64,000 bases of DNA from Amylostereum areolatum (lineage: Eukaryota; Basidiomycota; Agaricomycetes; Russulales; Stereaceae). The position numbers were made by a program, and so were the translations under genes. Location: contig SAXG01000055.1 in assembly GCA_012932865.1 (NCBI GenBank), positions 248,001 to 312,000 of the forward strand, in the 5' to 3' direction. This document shows, piece by piece, positions 41,595 through 53,178 of this stretch; the stretch's first letter is position 1; every line of letters begins with the position of its first letter. The notes under the pieces are model-generated. The model saw only the letters and a program-made list of their open reading frames with translations. It was not told the origin of the DNA and ran no database searches.

Positions 41595-44335
41595 ATGCAT
41601 TCTTCCCTTCCGTATCCACTTCAAATCACTCCCGAGCATTTACGGACGACAGATCCTCGGCGCAGGCAATCCGCAAGCTCGGTGACACTGCCAGTGGCAC
41701 CTCCTCCTTCGCGCGAATCCTCGCCCTCAAGGAAGAATATCTCCCCCTCCGTGAAAAGGCGTGCTTCCATGGAACCGAAAACAGAACAAAGATGGCCACA
41801 CTGCACACCAAGCGGAAGCGTGGACAAAGCTCGCATTTTCCGTGGCATCACCATACGACTCAAACGGCGATCAGCGCTACCGTACCTTCCTCCCCTATCT
41901 TTCCCATCTCTTCTTTGAGCTCCAGCTCGTGGGACCCCTTTGCCATTCAAGATGTTCTTGCCGTCGCCGTGATTCGAAGTGCAACGTGGAACGAACAGGA
42001 GCTTCGACAGGCGTATGCGGAATTGGAATCACGGCTACAAGAGCTGAGCGAGAAGTACGAGGTGGAAGTTAGGGAGAGGGAAGCTTTGGTTGTGCGGTCG
42101 GATGCGGCGATGGTGAGAGAGGAGGCCTTAAAAGCGGAGGTGGGCGCGTTAACGTCGGATAATGAGAGGAAAGGGCGGTCCGAAAAAGAGGTGGCTGGTT
42201 TTGCTTCTGTCTCTTCTGCTTGACATACTGATCGGAGGCTCCCTTTAAGATGCGGATCAAGGTAGATAATCTTTCGGCGGAGGTCGTCGCTTGCCAGAAG
42301 CAACAGGAGTCCCTTGAGAGACAGAGGGCCGACGATCAGAGCGAGGTGAAGAGGTTGAAGAACGCGTCCGCGAAGTCACAGACCGCGAGGCTTAAAATGG
42401 TGCAGAGCATTCGCGAATATAGGGATAGGGATCAGGGCACCCGAAGACGGCTGAAAGAGGTGGTAGGCGGCGTGACGAAAATTTCCGATCCTCGTGGTAC
42501 GTCTGTCTCCATTGTCCTGGAATATGCTTCTGAGCATCGACAAAAGTGCCGAAAAAAACTAGCCTATTCCGACCTATTCCAAGTCACTTCGGGTGACAGG
42601 TTCCATTGCAGGCCCATGTGTAGGATTCCAGCCCCATGCGGGCCAATATACCAACCTGGAATGTGTATAATACTCTGTATTTCCTTCTTGAAGCATTCCA
42701 GCGTCACATATGCCCAATGTAAGTATGTATACCCTTTCAATATTTCAGTCCGCACTCGCGACTTGGCGCGGTGGCGCAGTCGTCGCTGCGTACCACGTGA
42801 CATTCAATGCGTGCGTCGGTGCTTACGTTACGTCGGCGGTTGTGCCGCGACTCTCCTTGCTTTCTCCTCTCCCCACGACATCCTACTCCCCATACCCTTC
42901 CCGAACTCCCTCGTATCTTTCCTTATCAACTCCTTGATCACTTCGAATAATGAAATGTTTGTTCCCTTCCCTTCCCACCCGCGCAAAAAGGCCTAACCAC
43001 CACCGACCGCGACCCGGTTTCATTCGGATTGAAGAAATGTCTCATCGAGAAGGACCACAACCACCGCACTCGCTCCCCGTCACCTCTGAATTTCCTTCAC
43101 GGAGCACGTAAACCTGGACCGTAGGGAAACCAACTTGTACGTACTTTTTTCATCAATATGATCTCAAAGTGTCGCGAGCACAGATTCACCAACGCACCGT
43201 CGCATTCATCATGTGCATATCAACAAGTACGTGATCCGATCTCGTGGCTTGCTTCTCACCGAGTACATGCTATGCGCACAGATGCCGAAAGAAGCTTCGA
43301 AGACCAAGATCTGTCCATCCCCGTTGCTGACCCTCGCATACATCCTCATCTTCCGTCCTAGCGTGCCGCCCGCAAGACGACTAAGAAATCCGAGAACACG
43401 ACCAAGTCAAATGCATTCAAGAGGGTGTACATGTTTTTCAGCCAGGACTGTCGGGACAGCCTGCCCAAAATCGACTGCAGGTGCATATATTTGAAGGTTC
43501 CGTTCGGAAAGGGTACGCGTTCCCCTTCCCTCCTTCCCGTACCCCATTGTATCGTTGTCTACATCACGCACTGACTGACTTACATTTACTCAGGCCGGAA
43601 CTCCATCGCTCTCGAGAGCGTGTCGCTCGAAGGTCTCAGATTTCCGCAGGCCGTGCCAACTTCCAGTACGGCTGTTGTACCACCACACTCAGGCCCCCTC
43701 AGTCAGTGAAGGTGTGTTCTCGGTTTATGGCTATCAAATCTTGCTGAACCTCTTTCAGATTGCTCGCACGCGGCTGCTGCGGTGGCTCAGAGGCGTGGAG
43801 GTGTGAGAGCGTGAGGGAGCAGGGAGCGCGCATGAGTGGGAACACGGAGAGGAGGAGCGAGAAGAGAAGGCGTCGACGCGAGGTATGCGGAGCGATATAG
43901 ACAGGACGCTGTAATAGTAGATACCCCTTGAGATAATATAGGAGATTCCAGTCCCATACGTTGACCTTGGAAGATCGGGAGGTGTCTTATTTTAGAATAT
44001 GATCCTGTGAAGATATTCTACGCTGTTCCAGGGTTTCCAGGGTTAATATTCCTTTACAGCCTATATATTGGTATATATAACCCTTGGGAGAGTTTGACAC
44101 TTTTGCCGATGGAGGGCGCGAAGACCTGGTAGATATAGTGGTGAAGCGCCTACGAACCATGGACGACCGCCTTGATATTGAAAAAAACGCACGTCGGAAG
44201 GATGAGGCGCAGGCGGAAGAGACTAGGCTAATGCTGGACAAGGTGAAGCAGGAGTGTCGGGAACCTTTCGTGGTGCCGGCATTGTTGGAAGCTATGGCTT
44301 TACTGGAGAATATGACAAGCCAGATCGTCTCTTAG
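41595..44335 (+). pseudogene. c8: c-family member lacking its N-terminal module, split by an insertion
   Basis: A Pro/Ser-rich stretch from 41595 (HSSLPYPLQITP) leads to coiled-coil exons at about 41999-42190 (ELRQAYAELESRLQEL) and 42250-42496 (MRIKVDNLSAEVVACQ). The final exon, about 44110-44335, gives ECREPFVVPALLEAMALLEN and a TAG stop. The gap of about 1.6 kb between them sits where c4 and c7 have an intron of about 55-60 nt in the same phase, and contains an NHP6 relic. No N-terminal module or 15-nt microexon was found between c7 and this gene, so it looks like a truncated duplicate. Confidence 0.5.
43282..43490 (+). pseudogene. NHP6-like HMG-box relic inside c8
   Basis: It starts MPKEASKTK, the usual start of basidiomycete NHP6, an abundant DNA-bending HMG-box protein. 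After an intron-like gap ending TCCTAG at about 43361 it continues RAARKTTKKSENTTKS, then VYMFFSQDCRD, which matches the KRALSAYMFFSQDWRE start of the HMG box with damage. The rest of the box is missing. The retained intron position argues for a DNA-level copy, not a processed one. The upstream 500 bp may be the former NHP6 promoter. Confidence 0.6.
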
Positions 44336-45611
44336 AGGCGTCGCTGCTACCGTTCGACTCTGTCGACATAGATATGAGATACTTCGAGTATCACAGAAAA
44401 AAGAAATCCTGGTCACGAAGAAAGAACCAGGCCCAGGTCTTGTCGGGGCTAGTCTACTTTCACTACCGATAGCCTTGTCGAGAGTTCGGCCAGCCGGTGG
44501 TCGGCATATCATGTGACTGCCTTTTTCAGACACTGCCCGCCCTGCCCGCTAACAGGATAAGTCCTGCAAACATAATGGGGATGGGCAACGACCAATTGAA
44601 TAGCGTGACGTTCCCACGGTACCTTACTTCATTAGCACCTTGTCGCACCCAGCTCCCCCATGCAATCTTCAACATGAGCTTCCACAGAGGCCGAAAAAAT
44701 CTTTAAAAATAGTGATAATTTTATTTCAACACCTTTAAATCATTTCTACAGATGAAATTTTTTCCATCCCTTTATCCTGGGAGATATGGTCAAAATACTA
44801 CCAAAATGGACCCCATATGAACAGTATGCGATGAAGCCCTTATTCATGTGTGGGATTGGTGTAAATAGACGGTATCTATAAGTGTGCCAGGCCGCCAAAG
44901 GATCGGAAGAGGGGACGAGTTGTTGCTGCTGTCGGAAGGGGTTGATCTCGGGTGGATTTGAGTCGCGCGTCGATGAGCGCAGGCCTGGAGACACGTCGAA
45001 ATATTCGACGCGTCTGATTTACCCGAAGTCGCGCTGAGCTTCCGTATTGCCGAGGCTGCTGTGGCTTCCACATTCCACTAATAGGTATGGAACTCACCAT
45101 ACAGGGCAATAATACTATTTTAAAGACTCTCCATGTCTTCAAATGCGAATTATCACTATACATGATGAAGGGGGTGCCGAGCAAGGCGCAAAACAAGGTG
45201 TCAGTGAAATTTGGCGTATGGGAAAGTGACGTAAGCGTCACGGTGCGCAATTGACCGTTGCCCATCCCCAAACATAATCTATCTTTTCTCACTCTCGTCC
45301 CTCTGCATCAGTATCTACGGCATCGTTTTAAATCCAACAAGGGCGTGCATCGCTACTTCCGGGTCAGGATTCTCGTCAGTAGAATCAGGATGCCGTTGGT
45401 AAGTTCCCTTCATTTGTATCATCGTATGCATTCATGATCCCGCGCCGCTGTTTCCTCATCTCCTAATTGCTGAACGCGTAACATTTGCACCACCCCCTCT
45501 GGTACTTGCTCGTTTGTCACATCATTTTGATCCTCGTGCAATCATGCTACGTCTACCTTCTCCTCCAGCCACCAACCTCAAATCCTGTCCGCCTCCCTTG
45601 TGTGACTCCGT
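44336..45611. other. intergenic region left of element B
   Basis: About 1.3 kb without a supported gene. An ATG CCG TTG followed by a good donor GTAAGT near 45400 and a CTCCAG acceptor near 45570 may be the beginning of the host locus that element B has split. Confidence 0.35.
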
Positions 45612-46031
45612 TGTCACGGATCGCTCCATTTCTCTCTTCGTTTGCAGACCTCGTACACGCGACGTGTCACGGCACATGACTTTCCCTTGCATCACATGCT
45701 TCAATGACGTCATTGCCCGGACTTCCGAGCGGGGTTCCGCATCCTTATCTATGACATCACTGCTCCGGACCTTCGTCCTCCGCCCCATGACTCCTTTCCT
45801 ATTGTTCCCCCCGCTCGCACCACTATCGCATCGCATCGCACCATCGTTCTCACTTGTATATAAGGACAGTGTTTCTCTTCCCTTTTCCCTAGACTGTCCA
45901 TCTCATCATACGGTACTGTAGCGCACGTTGCACTACCCTAGACCCCGGCACTCTCGAATCTATTTTCTTCTCGCTCCTCCCATTGTCGCGACTTAGGCGG
46001 TTCATCGGTCTCATAAACTGTGTTTCTGACA
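45612..46031 (+). repeat. element B 5' LTR (420 bp)
   Basis: TGTCACGG...CTGACA with TATA box TATATAAG at 45857-45864. The predicted mRNA start at about 45890 coincides with TAGACTGTCCA, the self-primer sequence. Confidence 0.95.
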
Positions 46032-46648
46032 CCTGGACAGTCTACCCCTACGCCTACCTCGCACCCCTCTCTCCATCTACCTCTGCCGTCTCTACGACGT
46101 TAAAAACTCCCACCACGGACCTCCCCAACGCACCGGTCTTCCTCCCGTTCAACGGAAAGCCGATCACCCCCCGCGACGACGCACCACTCCCCTACCCTTG
46201 GTCCGACGCCGTCACCGTCAACTGCCTCGTCCCCGTACAGAACCTCTGCAAGAAAGATCCCTGGACCGCGCACGGCCTCAACTTCCGCATCTTCGAGTGG
46301 AGGTGGCACAAGGATCACGGTACTGTCGTCCTCGCCCTATACGTCCGGATCACTATGTGCATCAACGTAGATCTCGAACACCTTGAATTCACCCTCCACG
46401 CCCCCACCTACCACACATACCTCATCCAAGACGCCCCCAACCCGATCCTCCAAACCAGTTTCACCTCCGTCTCCCAGTTTAACCGTCGGACCCCCGAATC
46501 CACCCCGCCACCAGTCCTCCGTCCCACCATCAAGGGTAAGACCCTTCGTCGCCGCCACCACAAACATAAGATCCACCAGGCAGTAAAAGCCGGCTACCTC
46601 ACCAAGAAACTCCTCGGCCGTCGCCCCATCGCGGCGGACTTCTTCTAG
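46032..46648 (+). CDS. element B ORF0, upstream of gag, no clear start codon
   Basis: Frame 2 is open from within the LTR to TAG 46646-46648 with strongly C-ending codons, so it looks truly coding (for example FNGKPITPRDDAPLPYPWSD and a basic C-terminal stretch RRRHHKHKIHQAVKAGY). The first in-frame ATG after the LTR is only at about 46351, so translation may start at a near-cognate codon or after splicing. The same frame continues without another stop through 46649-47239 into gag, as in family A. No recognised domain. Confidence 0.5.
46034..46044 (+). other. element B primer-binding site, predicted self-primed
   Basis: TGGACAGTCTA begins 2 nt after the LTR and is the perfect 11-nt reverse complement of LTR bases 45890-45900, which lie 33 nt after the start of the TATA box. 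Eleven nucleotides is also the length used by Tf1. Confidence 0.75.
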
Positions 46649-47239
46649 ACCATCATCACGTCCTCCACAGCCCCTCGTCCCCCCACCCCGAACCTTCCCC
46701 CAGGCGTCTTTCGAGACTACTGTCCCGAAGAATACTATATCCTCACCTCGCAGCAGACTAAGGAATCCGTACGTTGGCTGCACGACGAACCAAACCGGCA
46801 ACGTCGAGACTGGTACTTCGACGACCGCGACGAACAACCCTACGTCGAAGAATCGGATTTTGCCACCGCTGCGGACATTCTACAGCGCTTCCTGAACCCC
46901 CCTCCGACCAACTCGCCCCCACCCCGTCGACGTACTGTAATCGAAGTCCCAGAAGGGATCAACCACAACGACACAACTGGGAAGTGGTACGCCTATAGAC
47001 GGAACAAGAACGGAACCCCAGGACGATCAGTAGTTGAGTGGCAGCCCACTTCGTTCAGTCCCGTCCAAGATCACTGGTCGTGGCATCATAACCAGCAATT
47101 CCTCACCCCCGCCGACTTCCTTGTCGCAAAACAAGTCGAGGACGAAGTTGAAGAAGCAGAAGAACGCCGACGAGAAACCCTACGCCGCCTTGATCAAGAA
47201 CTCGCCCAATCCCTCACCGTCCCCCTCCCCTTCGACAAG

Positions 47240-48264
47240 ATGTCCGACGCCGAATCTAAACCTGCCGTCTCCAAGCGGGAGATCGGCCCCAAGCCAAAGC
47301 CATTCAAAGGCGATAGACGTGACACCCTCCGGTTCTCCCTCGAGCTCCGCATGTTCCTGCGCGTTAACAAGGATGTTTATGCCACAGATGACGCCAAGAT
47401 GATGCTCCTCCTCAGCCTGATGGAGGACGACACGGCAAAAGCCTGGGCCACGCATCGCCGCATGGAACTCTTCGCCGACGAAGACGAGAAGGAAGACGCC
47501 GACACCCTCGACCCCACGCCCCCAACACTCCACTATAGCTCCTACAAAGAGCTCTTCGAGAGGTTTGGCAAAGACTTCGTGCCCGTCGATCCGAAGATAG
47601 AGGCTCAGCGTAAGATCAACGAGCTCGCAATGACCACCCGGGACGTCACTGACTTTATCACCGAGTTTGAGATGCTGGCAACCATGTCAGCGTACGACGA
47701 CGAGGCGCTAATCCACTTTTTCAAGAAGGGACTTCAGCGTGACCTCGGCAAGCAGGTGGCCCGGTCGTACCCGTTCCCCACCAAGCTCGCGGAGTGGAAG
47801 GAGCGCGCCCGTGCATCAACCACCAGTGGCTCGAAGAGAACCCGGAGAGGAAGAGCAGTCAGTCCAAGGGGGCTGTCGCGCTCACCTCGAACGGTTCGAC
47901 CAACGACTCCTCGTCGCGCCGAGTCGGCGCCTTCACCAACACCTCGACCCGCCCTGCAAAGCTGACGGACGACGAGCGCGCAAAGATGATGCGCGAAGGC
48001 AAGTGCTTCATGTGTCGACAAGCCGGTCACGTCTCTCGCGACTGCCCCAACCGTGACTCGAGCGCGCAACGGGTGGGCGCAGTAGAGACTGGGTCCAAGG
48101 CCCCTCCCCTGCCGACAAACACGGCTCCATCCACTGCAAAAGCAGCTCCCGACCCATCCAAAACCATCGCGGCGATCACTCGCCAGCTGAAGGATCTGGA
48201 CGCGGAAGGCAAGGAGCAGGCAGTAGCGCTGTTGAAGGACATCCTGGAATCGCAGGATTTTTGA
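47240..48264 (+). CDS. element B Gag, with a frame change near 47800
   Basis: The ATG at 47240 gives MSDAESKPAVSK, preceded by an open frame back to 46649. The capsid part (KPFKGDRRDTLRFSLELRMFL, EFEMLATMSAYDDEALIHFF) is in frame 2. The nucleocapsid part with the zinc knuckle CFMCRQAGHVSRDC at about 48003-48044 is in frame 1. The switch must fall at about 47795-47820, around codons for KERARA, equal to loss of one base. No slippery heptamer is present there, so I read it as a mutation, not as programmed shifting. Gag ends at TGA 48262-48264. Confidence 0.75.
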
Positions 48265-48292
48265 AACGCCCCCCAGTCGCGTCGTCTGGTGG
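48255..48292 (+). promoter_or_regulatory. element B programmed -1 frameshift signal
   Basis: GGATTTT at 48255-48261 (G GAT TTT in the gag frame) is followed at once by TGA. I recall the same heptamer as the frameshift site of a dianthovirus (red clover necrotic mosaic virus). A weaker hairpin follows after 9-11 nt: CCAG (48273-48276) with CTGG (48286-48289), extended by CC/GG across a one-base bulge. It serves the same junction as GGGTTTT in family A. Confidence 0.65.
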
Positions 48293-51200
48293 AGGCAAAG
48301 GACTTTTGGTATCATCGTCGAATCGTTTCGCTGTATTATCATCCATGCATACCTGTGAGCAATCGTATCCCCCGTGTTTGTATCTGTCTACTGTCACCAA
48401 GAACAGGCAAACACCATCGATCACGCTCAAAGTCAAGCTGATCGGACGAGTTACCAAAAGAGAAATCGACGCAGACGCGCTGCTTGATAGCGGCGCAGAA
48501 GGAATTATCCTGAACCGAAGCTTCGTTGAACGCAAGAAGCTCACCACAAGAAAACTAGAAAACCCGTTCCCCGTGCGTAATGTGGATGGCACCGAGAACG
48601 TCATGGGCTGGGTACGCGACACAACGACCCAGCGGATCCGGATATACTCGCAAGATTCAAGGGCGTACCATGAGGAAGAAGCTGAGTTCTTCATCACCGA
48701 CATCGGCAATCATGACATGATCCTTGGAACAGACTGGCTCGACGAGCACAATCCCACCATAGACTGGCAACGAGACCGTGTTGACATGCTCCGCTGCCCT
48801 CCCTCGTGTACTCTGTCCAAACCTCCTGTGACGAACCTCGCAACCAAGCCACGGAAACCATCATCGGTCCAATCACAGCGTAAGGTTGAAGCAGGTAAAA
48901 CCCCGAGGACACCTCTCGTCGTGGACGATCCCTTCCCAGAGCCGACATATGTGTCCTGGACCCCAGTCCCCACTTATGTTATTCCTGCACGCAGAGTCAA
49001 AGGTGTTCGCATCCGCACGGTCCATCGCTCCCCTCTACCCGCACGACTCTTCACTGAAGACGACGACGAGCGGCTCATGGTATTCCGAGACTGGGAGATC
49101 AATGGACTACGCCGCGCCGGAATCCTCCCTGAAACCGATGGTCCTAATCCAGATGCAATACCCATCCGCGCGGGCTTTACAAAAGCGCAGGAGCTTGCAG
49201 AGCATTCAAAAGAGAACGCACGCCCGCAAACCTTTGAAGACTTAGTCCCCCCGCCGTACCGCGACTTTGCGCCTGTATTCGACAAGAAAACCTCCGAGCG
49301 ACTTCCTGACCGACGGCCATGGGACCATGCTATCGACATGAAAGACGGCTTTGAACCCAAACCGTGCAAGATCTACCCCCTCTCACCTTCCGAGCAGATC
49401 GAACTCGACACCTTCCTCGACGACCACCTGAAGAAGGGCTATATCCGCCCTTCGAAGTCACCTCAGGCGAGTCCGTTCTTCTTTGTGAAGAAAAAGGATG
49501 GAAAGCTGCGTCCCGTACAGGACTATCGAGAATTAAACAAGGGCACTGTCAAGAATGAATACCCCTTGCCACTGATCTCTGAAATTGTCGACCGCCTCAA
49601 AGGTGCAAAGATCTTCTCCAAGATGGATGTTCGCTGGGGCTACAACAATGTCCGCATCAAGGAAGGCGACGAGTGGAAGGCTGCGTTCAAGACGAATCGC
49701 GGTCTCTTCGAACCTACGGTGATGTTTTTCGGGCTTATGAACTCCCCTGCGACATTTCAGGCAATGATGAATGAACTGTTCAAGGATCTCATCGACTCGG
49801 GCAAGGTCATCATCTACATGGACGACATCTTGGTGTTCACTCGCACCATGGACGAACACCGTGCCATAGTGCGGCAGGTTCTGCAGCGTTTGCAAGACAA
49901 TGACCTCTTCCTCAAACCGGAGAAATGCGTCTTTGAACAAGACTCTGTCAAATACCTCGGACTCATCATCTCGCACGACAAGATCACTATGGACCCCGTC
50001 AAGGTAGCAGGTATTCAGGACTGGCTGACACCACGAACGGTCAAAGATGTGCAATCCTTCCTCGGCTTCGGCAACTTCTACCGACGTTTCATCAAAGACT
50101 TCTCCAAGGTTGCACGACCCCTATTTGACCTGACAAAGAAGGACTGCACATGGGACTGGTCGACGGACTGCCAAACTGCGTTTGACGCACTGAAAGCTGC
50201 GTTTACTTCCTCCCCCGTCTTGGTCATGCCTGACCCAAAGAAGCCTTACCTCGTTGAAGTCGATGCCTCGGACTTTGCTACTGGAGGTATACTCTCGCAG
50301 AAAGGCGATGACGGTCACTGGCATCCAGTGGCGTATCTGTCCAAGGCCCTATCGGAACCGGAACGGAACTACGACATCTACGACAAGGAGCTGCTTGCGA
50401 TCATCCATGCGCTTGAAGCCTGGCGCCACTACCTCGAAGGCGCCCCCGACACCGTCGAAATCTGGACAGATCACAAGAACCTGGAGCACTTCAAGACGGC
50501 ACAGAAGCTGAGCCGCCGACAGGCACGTTGGGCTCTATTCCTCACTCGATTTGACTTCTCGCTCGTTCATAAACCAGGAATTTCCCACCGCCCGGATCCA
50601 ATGTCTCGACGACCCGATCACAAGAATGGTGTTGAAAATGACAACAAGGAGCACGTCTTGCTTGACCCCAAGTACTTCCAAGTACGCGCAACAAGGCCAG
50701 GAGCAGTAACCTCCCTCGGTGATGTCGAACTCCGACGACGTATCCGCGACTGCAAAACCAAGGACATCGAGGTCGTTCAAGCCCTGGATGCCATCTTACG
50801 AAACAGACCACGTACACTCGTCAAGAACCTTCAAGAGTGGAACTACGAAGAAGGCCTGGTCCTGTTTAGAGGAAAGGTATATGTCCCTGCAGACGACGAG
50901 TTGCGACACGACATTGTCAAAATGTACCATGAATCGCCCCTGGCTGGACACCCCGGTCGCTTCAAGACTTACGAGCTTGTGAGTCGTGAATATTGGTGGC
51001 CTGGCATGTCTGTCTTTGTCCGCGACTTTGTAGCAGGATGTGCAACCTGCCAGTCGACGAAGACACAGAGCAGCCGACCCCACGTCGACATGATCCCAAA
51101 CGAAGTACCCGATCGACCATTTGGCGTCATCTCCACCGACTTCATCGTCGAACTCCCTGACTGCGAAGGCTATAACGCCGTCAATGTCGTGGTCGATCGC

Positions 51201-52229
51201 CTCACCAAGATGGTGGTTACCACCCCATGTACAACGAAGATCACCAGTGATGGCACGGCCGACATTCTCTTCAATAAGGTATACCGACACTACGGCTTAG
51301 CAGACAAGATCATCTCGGATCGTGGACCCCAATTTGCTGGACAGGTGATGCGTACACTCAACGAGAAGCTCGGGATCAAGTCCGCCCTCAGCACAGCGTA
51401 TCACCCACAGACGGACGGCCAAACCGAACACGAGAACCAGAACCTCGAGCAGTTTCTGCGAGTATTCTGCAACTACCGTCAAGACGACTGGGTGAAGTGG
51501 TTGCCCTTCTTCGAGTTTTCTCACAACTCTCGCACCCATGCAGCTACTGGAAAGGCTCCCTTTGAAGTCCTCTACGGCTTCCTCCCCAAGATGTACCCAT
51601 CTGTAAACCCGTCCTCAAAGGTCCCTGCAGTTGAAGAACGCCTCCGTCAACTTGAAGAAGTCCGACAAGAGATCAAAGCCAGCCTTGCCCTCGCATCGGA
51701 CTTAATGAAGCACTACAATGGTGACACGATCAGCAAATCGACACTGTTCGCCATTGGAGACAAGGTCTGGCTCGAAGGCAAAAACCTGAAGACGACGAGG
51801 CCGAAAGCTAAGCTTGCTGCCAAACGATTTGGACCCTTCGAGATCGTTGACGTCATTAGCCCAGTGAACTACCACCTGAAGCTGCCGAAGACGTGGAGAA
51901 TCCACCCAGTCTTCCATGCTTCGCTGCTCACCGCGTACAAGGAGACAACGGCACATGGTCCAAACTATGAACAACCGCTGCCTGACCTTGTTGATAACGA
52001 AGAAGAATATGACGTTGAAGACATCATCGACTCGAAGCCGACCCGCAACAAGAAAGGCATACAATACCTCGTCAAGTGGGCAGGCTATCCTGACTCCGAG
52101 AATACCTGGCTCCCTCGCTCCTCGCTCTCAAAGGTCACCGACATGATCGACGCCTTCCACAAACGCCATCCAAACGCGCCCCGCCCTGTGCGTTCCCTCG
52201 GCATCTCCTTTGACGATTTTCTCGCATCT
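48261..52229 (+). CDS. element B Pol (interrupted by A2 at its 3' end)
   Basis: Protease LLDSGAEG near residue 74; reverse transcriptase with VIIYMDDIL near 517; RNase H with VEVDASDFATG near 665. The integrase has an HHCC module (about 888-930) and a D,D,E core: D in STDF, D in ISDRG, E in GQTEHEN. The chromodomain is at about 1248-1300 (YLVKWAGYPDSENTWLP). It is entered by -1 frameshifting. Element A2 inserts after codon A-S at 52229; the remaining codons resume at 59791. Residues printed after this point in a naive ORF come from the A2 LTR. All enzyme domains lie upstream of the break. Confidence 0.9.
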
Positions 52230-52707
52230 TGTCATGAACGGTCTATAACTTTCTTTTTACTTTACATCGGTTACACGCTTTAGGACTTATCGACTTATCA
52301 CCGGTCCGGCTCCACCTTGGCCCGGACCCGGCTCATCTATATCCCGCCCGGACCCACGTGACTCATCTCGGTCCGGGTCTGACTCCTTTCTCTTGACTCA
52401 TGCTGTACGATACTGACTCATGCTGTACGATACTGACTCATGCTGTGCCCTTTTACATACGACTGCTTACTTATACTTGGTCTGCTTACTGATCGCCGTG
52501 TATTGGTTGCTTACCTAAGTCTCTCTCCTCTTGTGTATATAAGGCTCGCTCTCGCTGTACATATCCCTTATCTCGAGCTAGTCAATTCTACCGACTTTGC
52601 TTGCTTTCCCTCGTCTGTCACCGTGTCTGATCGGCTCCCCTCTATCGTCCTCATCTTCTAGTCAGCTGTGTCGTAACTTGGTGCTATCGCACTAGTCGTT
52701 GCTGACA
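52230..52707 (+). repeat. A2 5' LTR (478 bp)
   Basis: TGACTCA at 52359-52365, 52394-52400, 52414-52420 and 52434-52440; the last three are in 20-bp register. TATA box at 52536-52543; self-primer sequence 52570-52579. Confidence 0.95.
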
Positions 52708-52709
52708 TA

Positions 52710-52719
52710 AGCTCGAGAT
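52710..52719 (+). other. A2 primer-binding site, predicted self-primed
   Basis: AGCTCGAGAT, 2 nt after the LTR, complementary to 52570-52579; identical to the A1 site. Confidence 0.65.
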
Positions 52720-53178
52720 CTGTTTACTCTTGCACCACCCTACGACCGTCCCTACGTACTGTAGCGTAGTAGTAGTAGTACCCGTCTGGTACTGACCTTG
52801 TTCTTCCCCCGTGCCGCCCTAGACCGCTGCCCCCAGAGTACGCGACTCGTTACCCTGACATTGTGGTCGTGCGCACGTATACCGGTGCCGGCTTGACGTT
52901 TCCTCGAAACGTTACACCTACTCGAGACTCTCCAATACCAGGAGTTGAAAGCTCAGAGGTGACAGTAGAAGGTGCACCTTTGGTGTAGGAAACGAGTAAA
53001 AGCGGCGAAAGGAAAGCGGTTTAGGAAGTCTTTGGGCTCGTGTCCCCTAGACGAAGAGACAGCCAACAGGTCGAGAAGACTGAGGCAGACCGTCTTGCGA
53101 TCTCATAACAGAACCACCTTCCCTCGACAAAATCTTCCCTTGCCGCACAGAGTAACCATTTCGACTGGGGGCTCGTGC

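Noticed and set aside
43282..43490. KKSENTTKS...MFFSQD first read as a c-family N-terminal module
   Set aside because: The resemblance to KKNVSKS...DMFW is short. The upstream MPKEASKTK and YMFFSQD fit the NHP6 HMG box much better.
45983..46031. MSRLRRF start for element B ORF0
   Set aside because: The first codon is TTG and lies inside the LTR; it is only the upstream limit of the open frame.
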